DNA from: Deltaproteobacteria bacterium
Lineage (GTDB): Bacteria > Desulfobacterota > Syntrophia > Syntrophales > UBA2185
Assembly: GCA_026388545.1 (NCBI GenBank)
Contig: JAPLJS010000027.1
Location: forward strand, 16,684-80,683
Direction of reading: 5' to 3'
Length of the DNA stretch: 64,000 nt
In this document: positions 17,690 through 25,984 of the stretch, piece by piece
Layout: every line of letters begins with the position of its first letter
How positions within the stretch are numbered: position 1 is the stretch's first letter
Made by a program: the position numbers and the translations under genes
Notes under the pieces: generated by a model
What the model was told of the DNA's origin: nothing
Seen by the model: only the letters and a program-made list of their open reading frames with translations
The model's database searches: none

Positions 17690-17762
17690 CAGGATTTAAG
17701 GAGTCAGGGGTTCAAGCGAACTATTCACTGGAATCCTTGACTCCTCGACCCCTTGAATCCTG
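17690..17762. repeat. GGTTCAAGG-type inverted repeat
   Basis: Arms at about 17690-17716 and 17735-17762 are imperfect reverse complements containing CAGGATT, GGAGTC and GGGGTTCAAG words. The words match the minirepeat at the window start. It lies between cooS and the acsF-like gene. Confidence 0.65.
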
Positions 17763-17772
17763 AAGATGGTGC

Positions 17773-18531
17773 TCATTTTATCATGTTCAGCAAGCACTCT
17801 ATTCCAACAAACACCGGATTGTCCGCTGAAAGAAGTTTCAGATTTCCATTTTGCTCCGATATTGCTAAAATATCTTCATCTTCCGGCAGGCCCACAACCA
17901 TATTTGCTCCCGTGGCGATTCTGATCTCTTCTGCGATTGCAGGCAACTCTCGCTGCCGGAGGCGGTTGACGACAATGGCAAGGCTGTCGTAGGCAATGTC
18001 CATATCGCCGGCCAGGGCATGGAGCCTTCTTACGGTCTCAAAACCGCGGCCCGTCGCATCGGTGACCATGACCAGGAGACTGACTTTATTAACAATGCGT
18101 CTGGAGAGGTTCTCCAAACCCGCTTCGTTGTCCAGGATCACATAGGGATATTGTTTGACCATCTCAATAAGAACGGCCTTCAGGACGTTATTGGCATAAC
18201 AGTAACATCCAGGCCCCTCACATCGCCCCATTGCAATGAGGTCAAAATCATCACTCTCCACGAGGCTCTCGGCGATACGGAGTTGCAGAAAACGCTTTTT
18301 GTCCATGCCCCGGACCGTGCCATTCTGGGCGAATTTACGGGCGTCCTCACGAATACCGCCGACGGTCTTCACCACCTTAACCCCCAGGGCCGTATCAAGG
18401 CAGGTATTGGGATCGGCATCGACGGCCAGCACGGGACGGCATCCCCGGTGAATGAGGCGCATTACCATGAGCGCCGCCACTGTCGTCTTTCCCACACCGC
18501 CTTTTCCTGCAACCGCGATCAGGCGATTCAT
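17773..18531 (-). CDS. CODH/ACS nickel-insertion ATPase, AcsF/CooC-like
   Basis: A MinD/SIMIBI-class ATPase of 252 residues, with deviant Walker A AVAGKGGVGKTTVAA at the start and DLIAMGRCEGPGCYCYANN in the middle. That CxC-containing block is typical of AcsF/CooC proteins, which load nickel into CODH or ACS. It overlaps the previous gene by ATGA. Two such ATPases in one operon suggest separate jobs, this one possibly for ACS and the other for CODH, but the assignment is inference. Confidence 0.9.
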   Translation of the reverse strand: MNRLIAVAGKGGVGKTTVAALMVMRLIHRGCRPVLAVDADPNTCLDTALGVKVVKTVGGIREDARKFAQNGTVRGMDKKRFLQLRIAESLVESDDFDLIAMGRCEGPGCYCYANNVLKAVLIEMVKQYPYVILDNEAGLENLSRRIVNKVSLLVMVTDATGRGFETVRRLHALAGDMDIAYDSLAIVVNRLRQRELPAIAEEIRIATGANMVVGLPEDEDILAISEQNGNLKLLSADNPVFVGIECLLNMIK

Positions 18532-19304
18532 TGCTGGACCTCAAGCCTGTTCAGGATGTCTTCGAAACAACGAAGTAAATCATCGGGCAGGCCGTCCAGG
18601 ACAGAGCTACCGTCTCGGTCGGTACGGCGGAGTTCCTCCCGGTAAGGGATAATGCCGAGAAATGTGTTCCCCGGAAAAGCCTCCCGGAGGAACCGTTCAT
18701 CCTCCAGGCCGTTTATCTTATTAGCCACAAGGCGGATATCCTGCAAGCCGATATCACGAGCGAGTCGCAGGATGCGCCGGGTGCTGTCTACAGCCCTCTG
18801 GCCGGGCTCAACTACGATTATCATCCGATCCACGCCGCTGGCCGTGGCCCGTCCCAGATGCTCTACACCGGCCTCCATGTCCATAACCAGGACGTCATCC
18901 TTATACAAAATGCAATCCGTAACCAGGGCACGTATAAGCACATTCTCCGGACAGGCACAGCCGCCGCCTCCCCGCTCAACGGCGCCGAGGACGAGGAGTG
19001 CCACACCTCGATGATGGTAGGCAAAACTATCTGCAATATCGGAAACCTCCGGATTGAGTTTAAATATCTGCCCGTACTGCTTAACTTTTGCCCCTGTCCT
19101 CGCCTCGATCAGTGCCGCCTGACGGGAGATGGGGATGATACTTTCCTGTTCCCGGGCGGGGATCCCCAGGGCAGCCGCAAGATTGGCGTCCGGGTCGGTG
19201 TCCACCGCCAGGACCTTCCTGCCCCGGCGAGCCATGAGAAGGATTATCGCGGCTGCCAGCGTCGATTTACCGGCGCCCCCTTTTCCGGAGATCGCAAGCT
19301 TCAT
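18528..19304 (-). CDS. cooC: CODH nickel-insertion ATPase CooC
   Basis: This protein of about 258 residues starts KLAISGKGGAGKSTLAAAI, a deviant Walker A. It carries GGGGCACPENVLIRAL, matching the CxC zinc/nickel-binding loop of CooC1 from Carboxydothermus, followed by VMDMEAGVEHLGRATA. It would mature the Ni site of CooS. I prefer ATG 19304; the frame also opens at ATG 19316, and neither has a strong ribosome site because the repeat at 19321-19414 lies immediately upstream. Its stop overlaps the next gene by four bases. Confidence 0.9.
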   Translation of the reverse strand: MKLAISGKGGAGKSTLAAAIILLMARRGRKVLAVDTDPDANLAAALGIPAREQESIIPISRQAALIEARTGAKVKQYGQIFKLNPEVSDIADSFAYHHRGVALLVLGAVERGGGGCACPENVLIRALVTDCILYKDDVLVMDMEAGVEHLGRATASGVDRMIIVVEPGQRAVDSTRRILRLARDIGLQDIRLVANKINGLEDERFLREAFPGNTFLGIIPYREELRRTDRDGSSVLDGLPDDLLRCFEDILNRLEVQQ

Positions 19305-19320
19305 ATAATAATCCATATGG

Positions 19321-19414
19321 ATTTAATGCAAAAGTCTAAATGCAAAGTGTAAAATTAAGGAACAAAAAATCATTTTGAATCTTTCATTTTAAATTTTGAA
19401 ATTTGCATTTTGCA
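19321..19414. repeat. TTTTGCATT-family repeat upstream of cooC
   Basis: Bases 19321-19358 match 10457-10494 with one mismatch. The rest is CATTTTGAA, CATTTTAAATTTTGAAATTTGC and ATTTTGCATTAT words that abut the stop of the broken MetE/UROD-like gene. No ORF of its own is present, so this looks like a repeat-only copy of the family that flanks the S23 ORF. Confidence 0.8.
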
Positions 19415-20379
19415 TTATTTGTATTTTTCTTTCATAAAAGCGGAAAGGTTTGCCAGACTGTCGTATACCAGCTCTGCGTCCTCAGGTGACAGGGAGCCGG
19501 TGCCGCAGGAGGGCGTTAGAAGGGCCTGATCGGCAATGAGGCGTTTTTCGATGCCCCTGGAAGCCAGGTGATCCATCATGTCTTCGAGGCGCGCCGCGAG
19601 GCTCTCCACAGTCTGTTCCCGGATGGCCGTCGAGGTGGGTACAATCCCCCAGGCAAGCGCACCGCCCCGTAACAGATGTGTTTTGACGGCCCCGGCGTAC
19701 ATGGCGATTGTCTCACCGTACTGGAAGGCGTCGAAGCTGATGATATCCACACCGGCATCGATGGGGATGCTCCACTCCGTGTTGCCGCAGCAGTGCATAC
19801 CGGCGTTGCCGCCTTCGGTATGTACGGCATCGATCATGTCTTTGAGCAAATTGATCACATCATCCCGGCGGACGGACACATAAGTGGAACTGCCGAAAGC
19901 AGAAAGGATCGGCTCATCGATAAAGCATATAACATGACCGGCATATGGCTTGAATTTCCGGACCTGCCAGCGGGAGATCATGGCCAGCGTTTTGGCGATC
20001 ATATCCCGGAATTCTTCATTATAATAAATCGCCCGCTTTTTTTCATCAACGACTGTCAGGGAAAAGCTGCACGGACCTGTAACCTGACATTTTACAAAAG
20101 GCATCTTTTTACCCTGCTGCCGCAGTCTCTCTTCCAGTGCGTGAATCCCCCGGGAGAAGGTCGGGCTGACGGCCACCGCCGCACAGTTGCCGTCTCCCTC
20201 TTCGGGGTCCATGGCCAGGAGGTAGGTCTCGTAGAATTGGGCAAAAGCCTCAGAGTAATCGCCGGATGTATCGAAATAGAGGCCGGCAGCTTGGATAGGA
20301 TCAGGTCGACAGCGTAGCCCGGATCATCAAAGGGCATGCTGCCGATGCCGGTCGCCAGAAACTGTGGTTTAACGATCAT
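19415..20379 (-). pseudogene. MetE/UROD-superfamily methyltransferase-like gene with internal deletion and frameshift
   Basis: The start (20379) encodes MIVKPQFLATGIGSMPF to KLPA (33 residues, ending near 20281) in one frame. The family's next recognisable block, GLYFDTSGDYSEAFAQFYE, begins at 20284 in another frame and runs on to the normal end at 19415 (VVPTSTAIREQTVE, LLTPSCGTGS). By my memory of the family about 35-40 residues are missing between KLPA and the GLYFDT block. So there is a deletion plus a frameshift, or an assembly error. An ATG at 20212 could still make a 265-residue C-terminal piece. The zinc-binding H-C-C of the methyltransferase fold (GMHCCGNTEWS) is intact. Such genes often sit between cooC and fhs; the substrate is unknown. 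Confidence 0.8.
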
Positions 20380-20417
20380 TGTATGTTAACTCCTCCGCGA
20401 ATATTTACTAAGAAAAA

Positions 20418-20507
20418 GTCCCCCTTGGCAAAGGGGGATTTAGGGGGATTTGACAAAGGTTGACGCTCTTTAAAATCCCCCTATGCCCCCTTTATGAAAG
20501 GGGGGAA
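20418..20507. repeat. CCCCCTTT-type inverted repeat, copy 2
   Basis: The left arm (GTCCCCCTTGGCAAAGGGGG then TTTAGGGGGATTT) and right arm (AAATCCCCCTATGCCCCCTT then ATGAAAGGGGGG) are near reverse complements. It matches the copy at 8221-8307. It lies between fhs and the broken MetE/UROD-like gene and could weaken read-through on the minus strand. Confidence 0.75.
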
Positions 20508-20537
20508 ATATTTGAGGGTTAATAAGGTTAATAATGG

Positions 20538-22223
20538 TCAGGCATTTCCAGGGTTAGAAATGCCGGTGATATTCCCCTCGTCGTCGATATCAATGTGATA
20601 AGCCGCCGGTGCTTTCGAAAGTCCCGGCATGCGCAGGATTTCGCCGGTTATGGGAATGAGGAAGCCGGCCCCCGATGCAATCTTGATTTCCCGCACGGTG
20701 ACAATGAAATCTCTGGGCAGTCCCAGGAGGGCGGGATTATCCGAAAGTGACTGCTGGGTTTTGGCAATGCATATCGGGAGTTTGTCAAAGCCGAATTTCT
20801 TGATGATGTCGAGATTTCGCTTTGCCAATGGCTGGTAGTCAATGGAAACAGCGCCGTATATCTTACTGGCAACAGTGAATATCTTGTCTTCCACCGGCTG
20901 ATCCCATTTGTAGAGCGATCGGTAAGTGCTAGACGACTTTGCGATGAGATTCACCACTTTTTCCGCGAGCTCCAGGCCACCTTCGCCGCCGAGACGGAAA
21001 ATGTCGGCAGATGCGATATTCATCCCTTCATTTTCCGCCGCACTGATGACGGCCTGTATCTCTTCATCCGTATCGGATGGGAAACGGTTCAACGCGATGA
21101 TACAGGGGACGTTGAACTTATCAATGTTCTCGTAGTGCTTCCTCAGGTTGGCCATGCCGAGGACCGCCAGACGGGGATTGGGCTCATTGAGAGCCTCGCT
21201 GGACACACCGGCATGATATTTCAGGGCGCGAACCGTTGCCACCAGGATAACGATGCGGGGGTTCAAATTTCCGTAAGGCGCCACGATATCGAAGTACTTT
21301 TCCGCACCCAGCTCAAAGCCGAATCCCGCCTCGGTCACTACATAATCGGCTAAACGGAGGGCAAGGTCGGTACCTATGATGCTGTTTGTTCCCTGGGCGA
21401 TGTTGGCAAAGGGACCGCCGTGAATAATGGCGGGCACACCCTCTGTGGTCTGCACCAGATTGGGGAGAAGTGCATGTTTCAGAAGGGCCGTGACGGCGCC
21501 CTCGACCTTCAGATCTCCGGTAATGACCGGCTTGTCGTCATACGTAAAGCCCACCAGAATTTTTCGTATCTTGTCCTTCAATTCCGCATACGATCGTGAG
21601 AGGCAGAGAATCGCCATAATTTCACTGGAAGGAACGATGTCGAAGCCCGTCTCGCGGGGTACGCCGTTTGTGGAACCGCCGAGACCGATGACGATATCCC
21701 GGAGGGAGCGATCGTTCATGTCCATCACGCGGCGCCAGGTGATCTTGCGCGGATCGATGTTCAGGGGGTTGCCGTGGAATATAGTGTTGTCAATAATGGC
21801 GGACAGGAGATTGTGGGCGCTCTCCACCGCCGGAAAATCATTCGTAAAGTGGAGATTAATTTCGTCCATGGGCAAAACGCAAGAAAGACCGCCGCCCGTA
21901 GCGCCGCCTTTGATGCCGAAAACGGGTCCCAGGGACGGTTCGCGGAGGGCTACAATAGTTGGCTTTCCCAGCCTGGCGAGGGACTGTGCGAGCCCGATGG
22001 ATACAGTGGTCTTTCCTTCACCGGCAGGCGTTGGGGTCATTGCGGAAACGAGGATCAGGGAGGCATTTGCCCTGCGCTCGAAGCGCTTGATCGCCTCGAT
22101 CCTGACCTTTGCCTTGTAGCGTCCGTAACATTCCAGATCGTCTTCCGCAAGGCCGATAGAGGCGGCGATTTCGGAGATCGGCCTAATGCCCTTGACGGCG
22201 CGTTGTTCTTTTACTTTCCCCAT
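20538..22223 (-). CDS. fhs: formate-tetrahydrofolate ligase
   Basis: Fhs makes 10-formyl-THF from formate, THF and ATP, the first THF step of the methyl branch of the Wood-Ljungdahl pathway. The 561-residue protein shows the P-loop TPTPAGEGKTTVSIGLAQSL, the EPSLGPVFGIKGGATGGG block and LNRFPSDTDEEI. Length is normal. It follows the ACT-domain gene by two bases, so both share the promoter at 22929-22957. Its position at the head of the CODH/ACS operon links the two branches. Confidence 0.97.
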   Translation of the reverse strand: MGKVKEQRAVKGIRPISEIAASIGLAEDDLECYGRYKAKVRIEAIKRFERRANASLILVSAMTPTPAGEGKTTVSIGLAQSLARLGKPTIVALREPSLGPVFGIKGGATGGGLSCVLPMDEINLHFTNDFPAVESAHNLLSAIIDNTIFHGNPLNIDPRKITWRRVMDMNDRSLRDIVIGLGGSTNGVPRETGFDIVPSSEIMAILCLSRSYAELKDKIRKILVGFTYDDKPVITGDLKVEGAVTALLKHALLPNLVQTTEGVPAIIHGGPFANIAQGTNSIIGTDLALRLADYVVTEAGFGFELGAEKYFDIVAPYGNLNPRIVILVATVRALKYHAGVSSEALNEPNPRLAVLGMANLRKHYENIDKFNVPCIIALNRFPSDTDEEIQAVISAAENEGMNIASADIFRLGGEGGLELAEKVVNLIAKSSSTYRSLYKWDQPVEDKIFTVASKIYGAVSIDYQPLAKRNLDIIKKFGFDKLPICIAKTQQSLSDNPALLGLPRDFIVTVREIKIASGAGFLIPITGEILRMPGLSKAPAAYHIDIDDEGNITGISNPGNA

Positions 22224-22225
22224 GG

Positions 22226-22765
22226 CTACTTGTTGATCACCGCATCGAACCGGATATCGATATTGTACTCGTCACTGATACGGGTGATAGCATTCTTGAG
22301 GTCGACAATCTTGACGGCCGGCGGCAGAGAAAAATAGCAGATCATTTGAAAAACGTTGGCGCCAGTTATAGGATCATGGTCAACGTTAGTTGAGATATCT
22401 TCGATGTTGATTCGTCGCTCATGCAGGACCTTGCAGATTTGATGGATGATTCCCGGACGGTCGATGGATATGGCGATGAGCTTGTAGGGAATCGATGGCA
22501 TGACCTCTCTGTGGAGGGGCGCCTTTGTCTTCCGGATGTAAATGTCAAGACCGGTTTTTTCACGGAGGATGTCCAGGTCATTAATCAGTTGTTCGACATT
22601 ATCGTTGTTACCCGATGTCAGGATAACCATGCCGAATTCATTTCCCAGGACGCAGCCGCGCGAGCGCTCGATATTGATGCCGCGCGCCGAAAAAAATTCC
22701 GCAATTTCTCTTACCAGACCGGGACGGTCAGGACCCATGGATGAAAAAACGACGTATGATCTCAT
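22226..22765 (-). CDS. tandem ACT-domain protein, GcvR-like
   Basis: This 179-residue protein consists of two ACT domains (residues 4-80, GPDRPGLVREIAEFF; residues 93-172, IDRPGIIHQICKVLHERRIN). The layout matches GcvR, the regulator of the glycine-cleavage genes in enteric bacteria. ACT domains usually bind small ligands such as glycine or serine. As first gene of the C1 operon, two bases ahead of fhs, it may sense an amino acid tied to the THF pool. There is no DNA-binding domain, so any control must go through a partner. Confidence 0.85.
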   Translation of the reverse strand: MRSYVVFSSMGPDRPGLVREIAEFFSARGINIERSRGCVLGNEFGMVILTSGNNDNVEQLINDLDILREKTGLDIYIRKTKAPLHREVMPSIPYKLIAISIDRPGIIHQICKVLHERRINIEDISTNVDHDPITGANVFQMICYFSLPPAVKIVDLKNAITRISDEYNIDIRFDAVINK

Positions 22766-22928
22766 AAGTCAACTCCATATTTTTTTCGTTCATTAACAAT
22801 CCACTTCAAACCTGCCGGAAAGTTGCCTTCATAATGATGATAAGGATGCAATGAGAAGCAACGCAGGCATATAGTAACATACCTTGTGGAGCCGATAATG
22901 CATCCGAACGAAGGAGCCTTGAGGTCAT

Positions 22929-22957
22929 CATATAGCTGTATTACGATGAAGTGTCAA
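22929..22957 (-). promoter_or_regulatory. sigma70-type promoter of the fhs-CODH/ACS operon
   Basis: Minus-strand TTGACA (22952-22957) and TATATG (22929-22934) are 17 bases apart. The predicted start near 22922 leaves a leader of about 157 bases before the first ATG at 22765. I saw no riboswitch family I recognise in that leader. Confidence 0.6.
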
Positions 22958-23002
22958 GAAAAAGAGGGCAGTGAGTTCTCCGTGGATTACCTTATTAGAC
23001 CC

Positions 23003-23416
23003 TTATCTCGCATACTTAAAGACTCCGTCTAATTTAGCCATTAATTCTTCGGGTGTTACCGGCTTGGCAATGAAGTTTCTTCCTCCGATAACTCCTTCCT
23101 GTGATTGAACTTCTCGTCTCGATGCTATGGCAGTAATAAACAGCACGGGGATGTTTTTTGTTTTTTGATTTTCGAGCAGTAGCTCCGCTACCTTCCCTCC
23201 ACTGATTTCCGGCATGATAATGTCCAGAAGAATTAAATCAGGTTGTTCCTTCGATGCCATTATTACGCCGCTGGTTCCACTTGTGGTCGTCAGTACTTCA
23301 AATCTTCCGGTCTTTTCAAGATTGAGCTTGACAAAAAAGCAGAAATCTTCTTCATCATCAATGAGCAGTATTTTTTTCCTATTAGATGGTACTTCTGTTT
23401 TCGTTTCTTCGTTCAT
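23003..23416 (-). CDS. single-domain response regulator
   Basis: A 137-residue protein holding one receiver domain and no output domain. It shows the acidic pair in LLIDDEEDF, the phospho-acceptor aspartate in LILLDIIMPEISG, the conserved Thr in VLFITAIA and the Lys in FIAKPVTPEEL. It lies 50 bases downstream of the histidine kinase at 23467-24417 and may be its partner, passing phosphate on rather than binding DNA. Confidence 0.93.
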   Translation of the reverse strand: MNEETKTEVPSNRKKILLIDDEEDFCFFVKLNLEKTGRFEVLTTTSGTSGVIMASKEQPDLILLDIIMPEISGGKVAELLLENQKTKNIPVLFITAIASRREVQSQEGVIGGRNFIAKPVTPEELMAKLDGVFKYAR

Positions 23417-23466
23417 GATACCCTCCCCCAGGATGGAATGAAATCGAATATTATTCTCTTTTTATT

Positions 23467-24417
23467 TTAATGGGGATTGCTTTCAGGCAATCCGATGACG
23501 ACCTGTGTGCCTTGTCCGGTCTCGCTTTCGATCCGGAGCGTCCCATTATGCTTATCGATGATTCCTTTTGCAATAGAGAGCCCCAGTCCCGCATTACCGG
23601 ATCCGTCCTTAGTTGTATAAAAAGGATCAAACACCTTTTCAATTTCATCTTTAGGAATTCCATCTCCGGTGTCTGCAAAAATGATCTGAAGATGCCGTTC
23701 TCCGGATGTACTCTCTAACGGTTCAGCGCTGATGGTGATTGTTCCGCCATCCCGCATCGCATCAACAGAATTTAAAAGGAGATTGAGAAATACCTGTTTT
23801 ATCTGGTTTATGTCCATAGTTACCTTCGGCAATCCCGGAGAGAATTGCTTGACAATTTTTATATGTTTGAGTTTAAGCTGATGTTCTATGAATGACAGCG
23901 TCTCTTCGACGACGGGTTCAATCTCCACTTGTTCGGCTTGAATCGGCATCTGGCGGGTAAAACTCAAGAGTCCCTTTATTATGGAATCCGCCCTGAAAGC
24001 GGATTTCTTAATTCTCTCTACGATATCAATGAGGAGAGCATCAGAACCGGTTGACGTCCGCAGGTATTCTACCCCCTGGATGATGATTGCGAGGGGATTT
24101 TTCACCTCATGGGCAATACCGGCAGCTACGATACCCAGAGCAGCCAATTTTTCGGCCTGGATCAGTTGCTTTTGTGTCCTTTCCTTTTCTTCAAGTGCAT
24201 CCTTGCGGGAGTTAATGAGGGTTTGGGTGAAGATACCGTATATAATAACAAAGAAGGCAATCAATATCCGTGTCAGTACCTGATCGGATGACAGAGAATC
24301 AATAATCCAGTATATTAATACCATGAAAAGTGCAATTAAAACCAACCCATTACGTTCTATTTGCTGACGAATCATGTGTTCTTTTTTCATTGTACAGTTC
24401 ACTCTCTGTTTAGACAT
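23467..24417 (-). CDS. membrane histidine kinase
   Basis: The 316-residue kinase has two N-terminal membrane helices (about residues 24-41 and 49-66), almost no periplasmic loop, then a short coiled linker. The HisKA histidine is residue 103 (AGIAHEVKNPLAII). The HATPase domain shows NLLLNSVDAM, FADTGDGIPKDEIEKVFDPF and GLGLSIAKGI. It is strongly similar to the next kinase upstream (24485-25807), so one arose by duplication. ATG 24390 is an alternative start. Signal unknown. Confidence 0.93.
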   Translation of the reverse strand: MSKQRVNCTMKKEHMIRQQIERNGLVLIALFMVLIYWIIDSLSSDQVLTRILIAFFVIIYGIFTQTLINSRKDALEEKERTQKQLIQAEKLAALGIVAAGIAHEVKNPLAIIIQGVEYLRTSTGSDALLIDIVERIKKSAFRADSIIKGLLSFTRQMPIQAEQVEIEPVVEETLSFIEHQLKLKHIKIVKQFSPGLPKVTMDINQIKQVFLNLLLNSVDAMRDGGTITISAEPLESTSGERHLQIIFADTGDGIPKDEIEKVFDPFYTTKDGSGNAGLGLSIAKGIIDKHNGTLRIESETGQGTQVVIGLPESNPH

Positions 24418-24484
24418 AAAGTGCTACATAATGAGGTAGCAGCAACATGACTGTATTTTATGTATGTGTGTTTCCCGGGATCTC

Positions 24485-25807
24485 CTAAAGGAGGTTTATT
24501 ACCGGTAATCCAATAATAACCAGCGTTCCCTCTTGAATCTTGCTTTCTATCCGGATTGTGCCGTGATGCTTATCGATGATCCCTTTTGTAATGGAAAGTC
24601 CTAAACCCGCATTTCCACGCTTATCCTTTGTTGTGAAAAAAGGATCAAACACCTTTTTGATTTTATCCTCGGACATTCCATACCTCGTATCGGCAAAAGA
24701 TATCTGTAAATACTGTTGATTGGATTCACTTTTTATCTTCTCGATGCCGATTGTTACAATTCCAGAATCCTCCATGGCCTCGACCGAGTTCAAGAGTATA
24801 TTAATAAATACCTGTTTGATCTGGTTGCTGTCAATATTTATCATTGGTACGTCCGAGGGGTATTGTCTGACTACAGTAATATGTTTGGAGTTAAACTGAT
24901 GTTCTATAAACGACAGAGTCTCCTCAATAATGGGGATAATCTCCGCCTTCTCTGTTTCAATCGGCATCTGGCGTGTGAAACTCAGAAGCCCTTTCACTAT
25001 GGAATCTGCCCTCAGAGCGGATTTCTTGACTCTCTCCACAACGTCAACAAGGAGAGGGTCGGAACCGGTGCACGTTTTTAAATATTCAATTCCCTGGATA
25101 ATGATGGCAAGAGGATTTTTCACCTCATGGGCAATACCGGCGGCGCATGCACCCACTGCGGCCAATTTTTCAGCCTGCATGAGTTCCTCGTGAAGTATTT
25201 CCTGAATTTCTTCCGCCCGTTTCCTTTCAGCAATTTCCTGCTCCAATTTGATATTGCGCTCTTCTACGTCTTTTATATAATCCGTGATTTGTGATTGAAG
25301 GAGCGCATTTTCCAGGGTTAATCGTATCTCAACAAGCATAGTTGATAGAATATTTTCATCACTTGTGTCAAAAGTTCCTCCTGCTTTTTTATGAGACAGG
25401 TTCAAGACAGCGGTAACATCGCCCTTTTGTCCCATATAAACGGGCATACTGAGAAATGAGGGGGACCCATATTTGGGGTTGTTTTTTTTCTGTATTCTCG
25501 GGTCTTTTTCGATGTCTTTGACAAGAAGCGGCTTTTTATCAGCTATTACATGCTTTATTAGAGAGTCATCAAGATTAATGTAAGTTCCCTTTTCCATGCC
25601 TTCGATACCCCTCGATCCAATGAGACGAAGGCGATTTGATTCGGAATCAACCACAAATGATGATCCGATTTGCGCATTCGTCAAGGCAAGGGCCTTGTCG
25701 AGTAAATTGTTGAGCAGCTCTTCAATATCTTTGTTCAGAAAATTAATTTTGGTGATATCTTTCATGGAGTCGGATTCACCAGTTCTTTTATGTAAATTAT
25801 TATCCAT
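24485..25807 (-). CDS. GAF-domain histidine kinase with altered G1 box
   Basis: This 440-residue cytoplasmic kinase has an N-terminal GAF domain (about residues 30-172), a coiled coil, HisKA with histidine 227 (AGIAHEVKNPLAII) and a HATPase domain. The catalytic half closely matches the kinase at 23467. The G1 box, normally DTGxGI, reads DTRYGM here (the other kinase has DTGDGI), so ATP binding may be weakened. The N, F and G2 boxes look normal. A start at the internal ATG for MKDITKINF (25765) is possible, as neither has a strong ribosome site. Confidence 0.9.
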   Translation of the reverse strand: MDNNLHKRTGESDSMKDITKINFLNKDIEELLNNLLDKALALTNAQIGSSFVVDSESNRLRLIGSRGIEGMEKGTYINLDDSLIKHVIADKKPLLVKDIEKDPRIQKKNNPKYGSPSFLSMPVYMGQKGDVTAVLNLSHKKAGGTFDTSDENILSTMLVEIRLTLENALLQSQITDYIKDVEERNIKLEQEIAERKRAEEIQEILHEELMQAEKLAAVGACAAGIAHEVKNPLAIIIQGIEYLKTCTGSDPLLVDVVERVKKSALRADSIVKGLLSFTRQMPIETEKAEIIPIIEETLSFIEHQFNSKHITVVRQYPSDVPMINIDSNQIKQVFINILLNSVEAMEDSGIVTIGIEKIKSESNQQYLQISFADTRYGMSEDKIKKVFDPFFTTKDKRGNAGLGLSITKGIIDKHHGTIRIESKIQEGTLVIIGLPVINLL

Positions 25808-25984
25808 AGAACATTGCTCTTGCCAGTGAATTAATAATGACTGTTTTTAGCTTAAAATGATGCGAGACGCAAAGTATTTTGTAAAAAATATTTCCGTAGT
25901 AGAGCAAATATTGTAATAATTATCAAAAACGGGGGAATGGTTCGAAGGAAGGATATATCCGGAGTGAATTAAGCATTATCGGGC

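Noticed and set aside
22766..22922. riboswitch in the leader of the ACT-fhs operon
   Set aside because: I could not find the conserved core of a glycine, THF, SAM or cobalamin riboswitch by eye; only an unstructured-looking leader.
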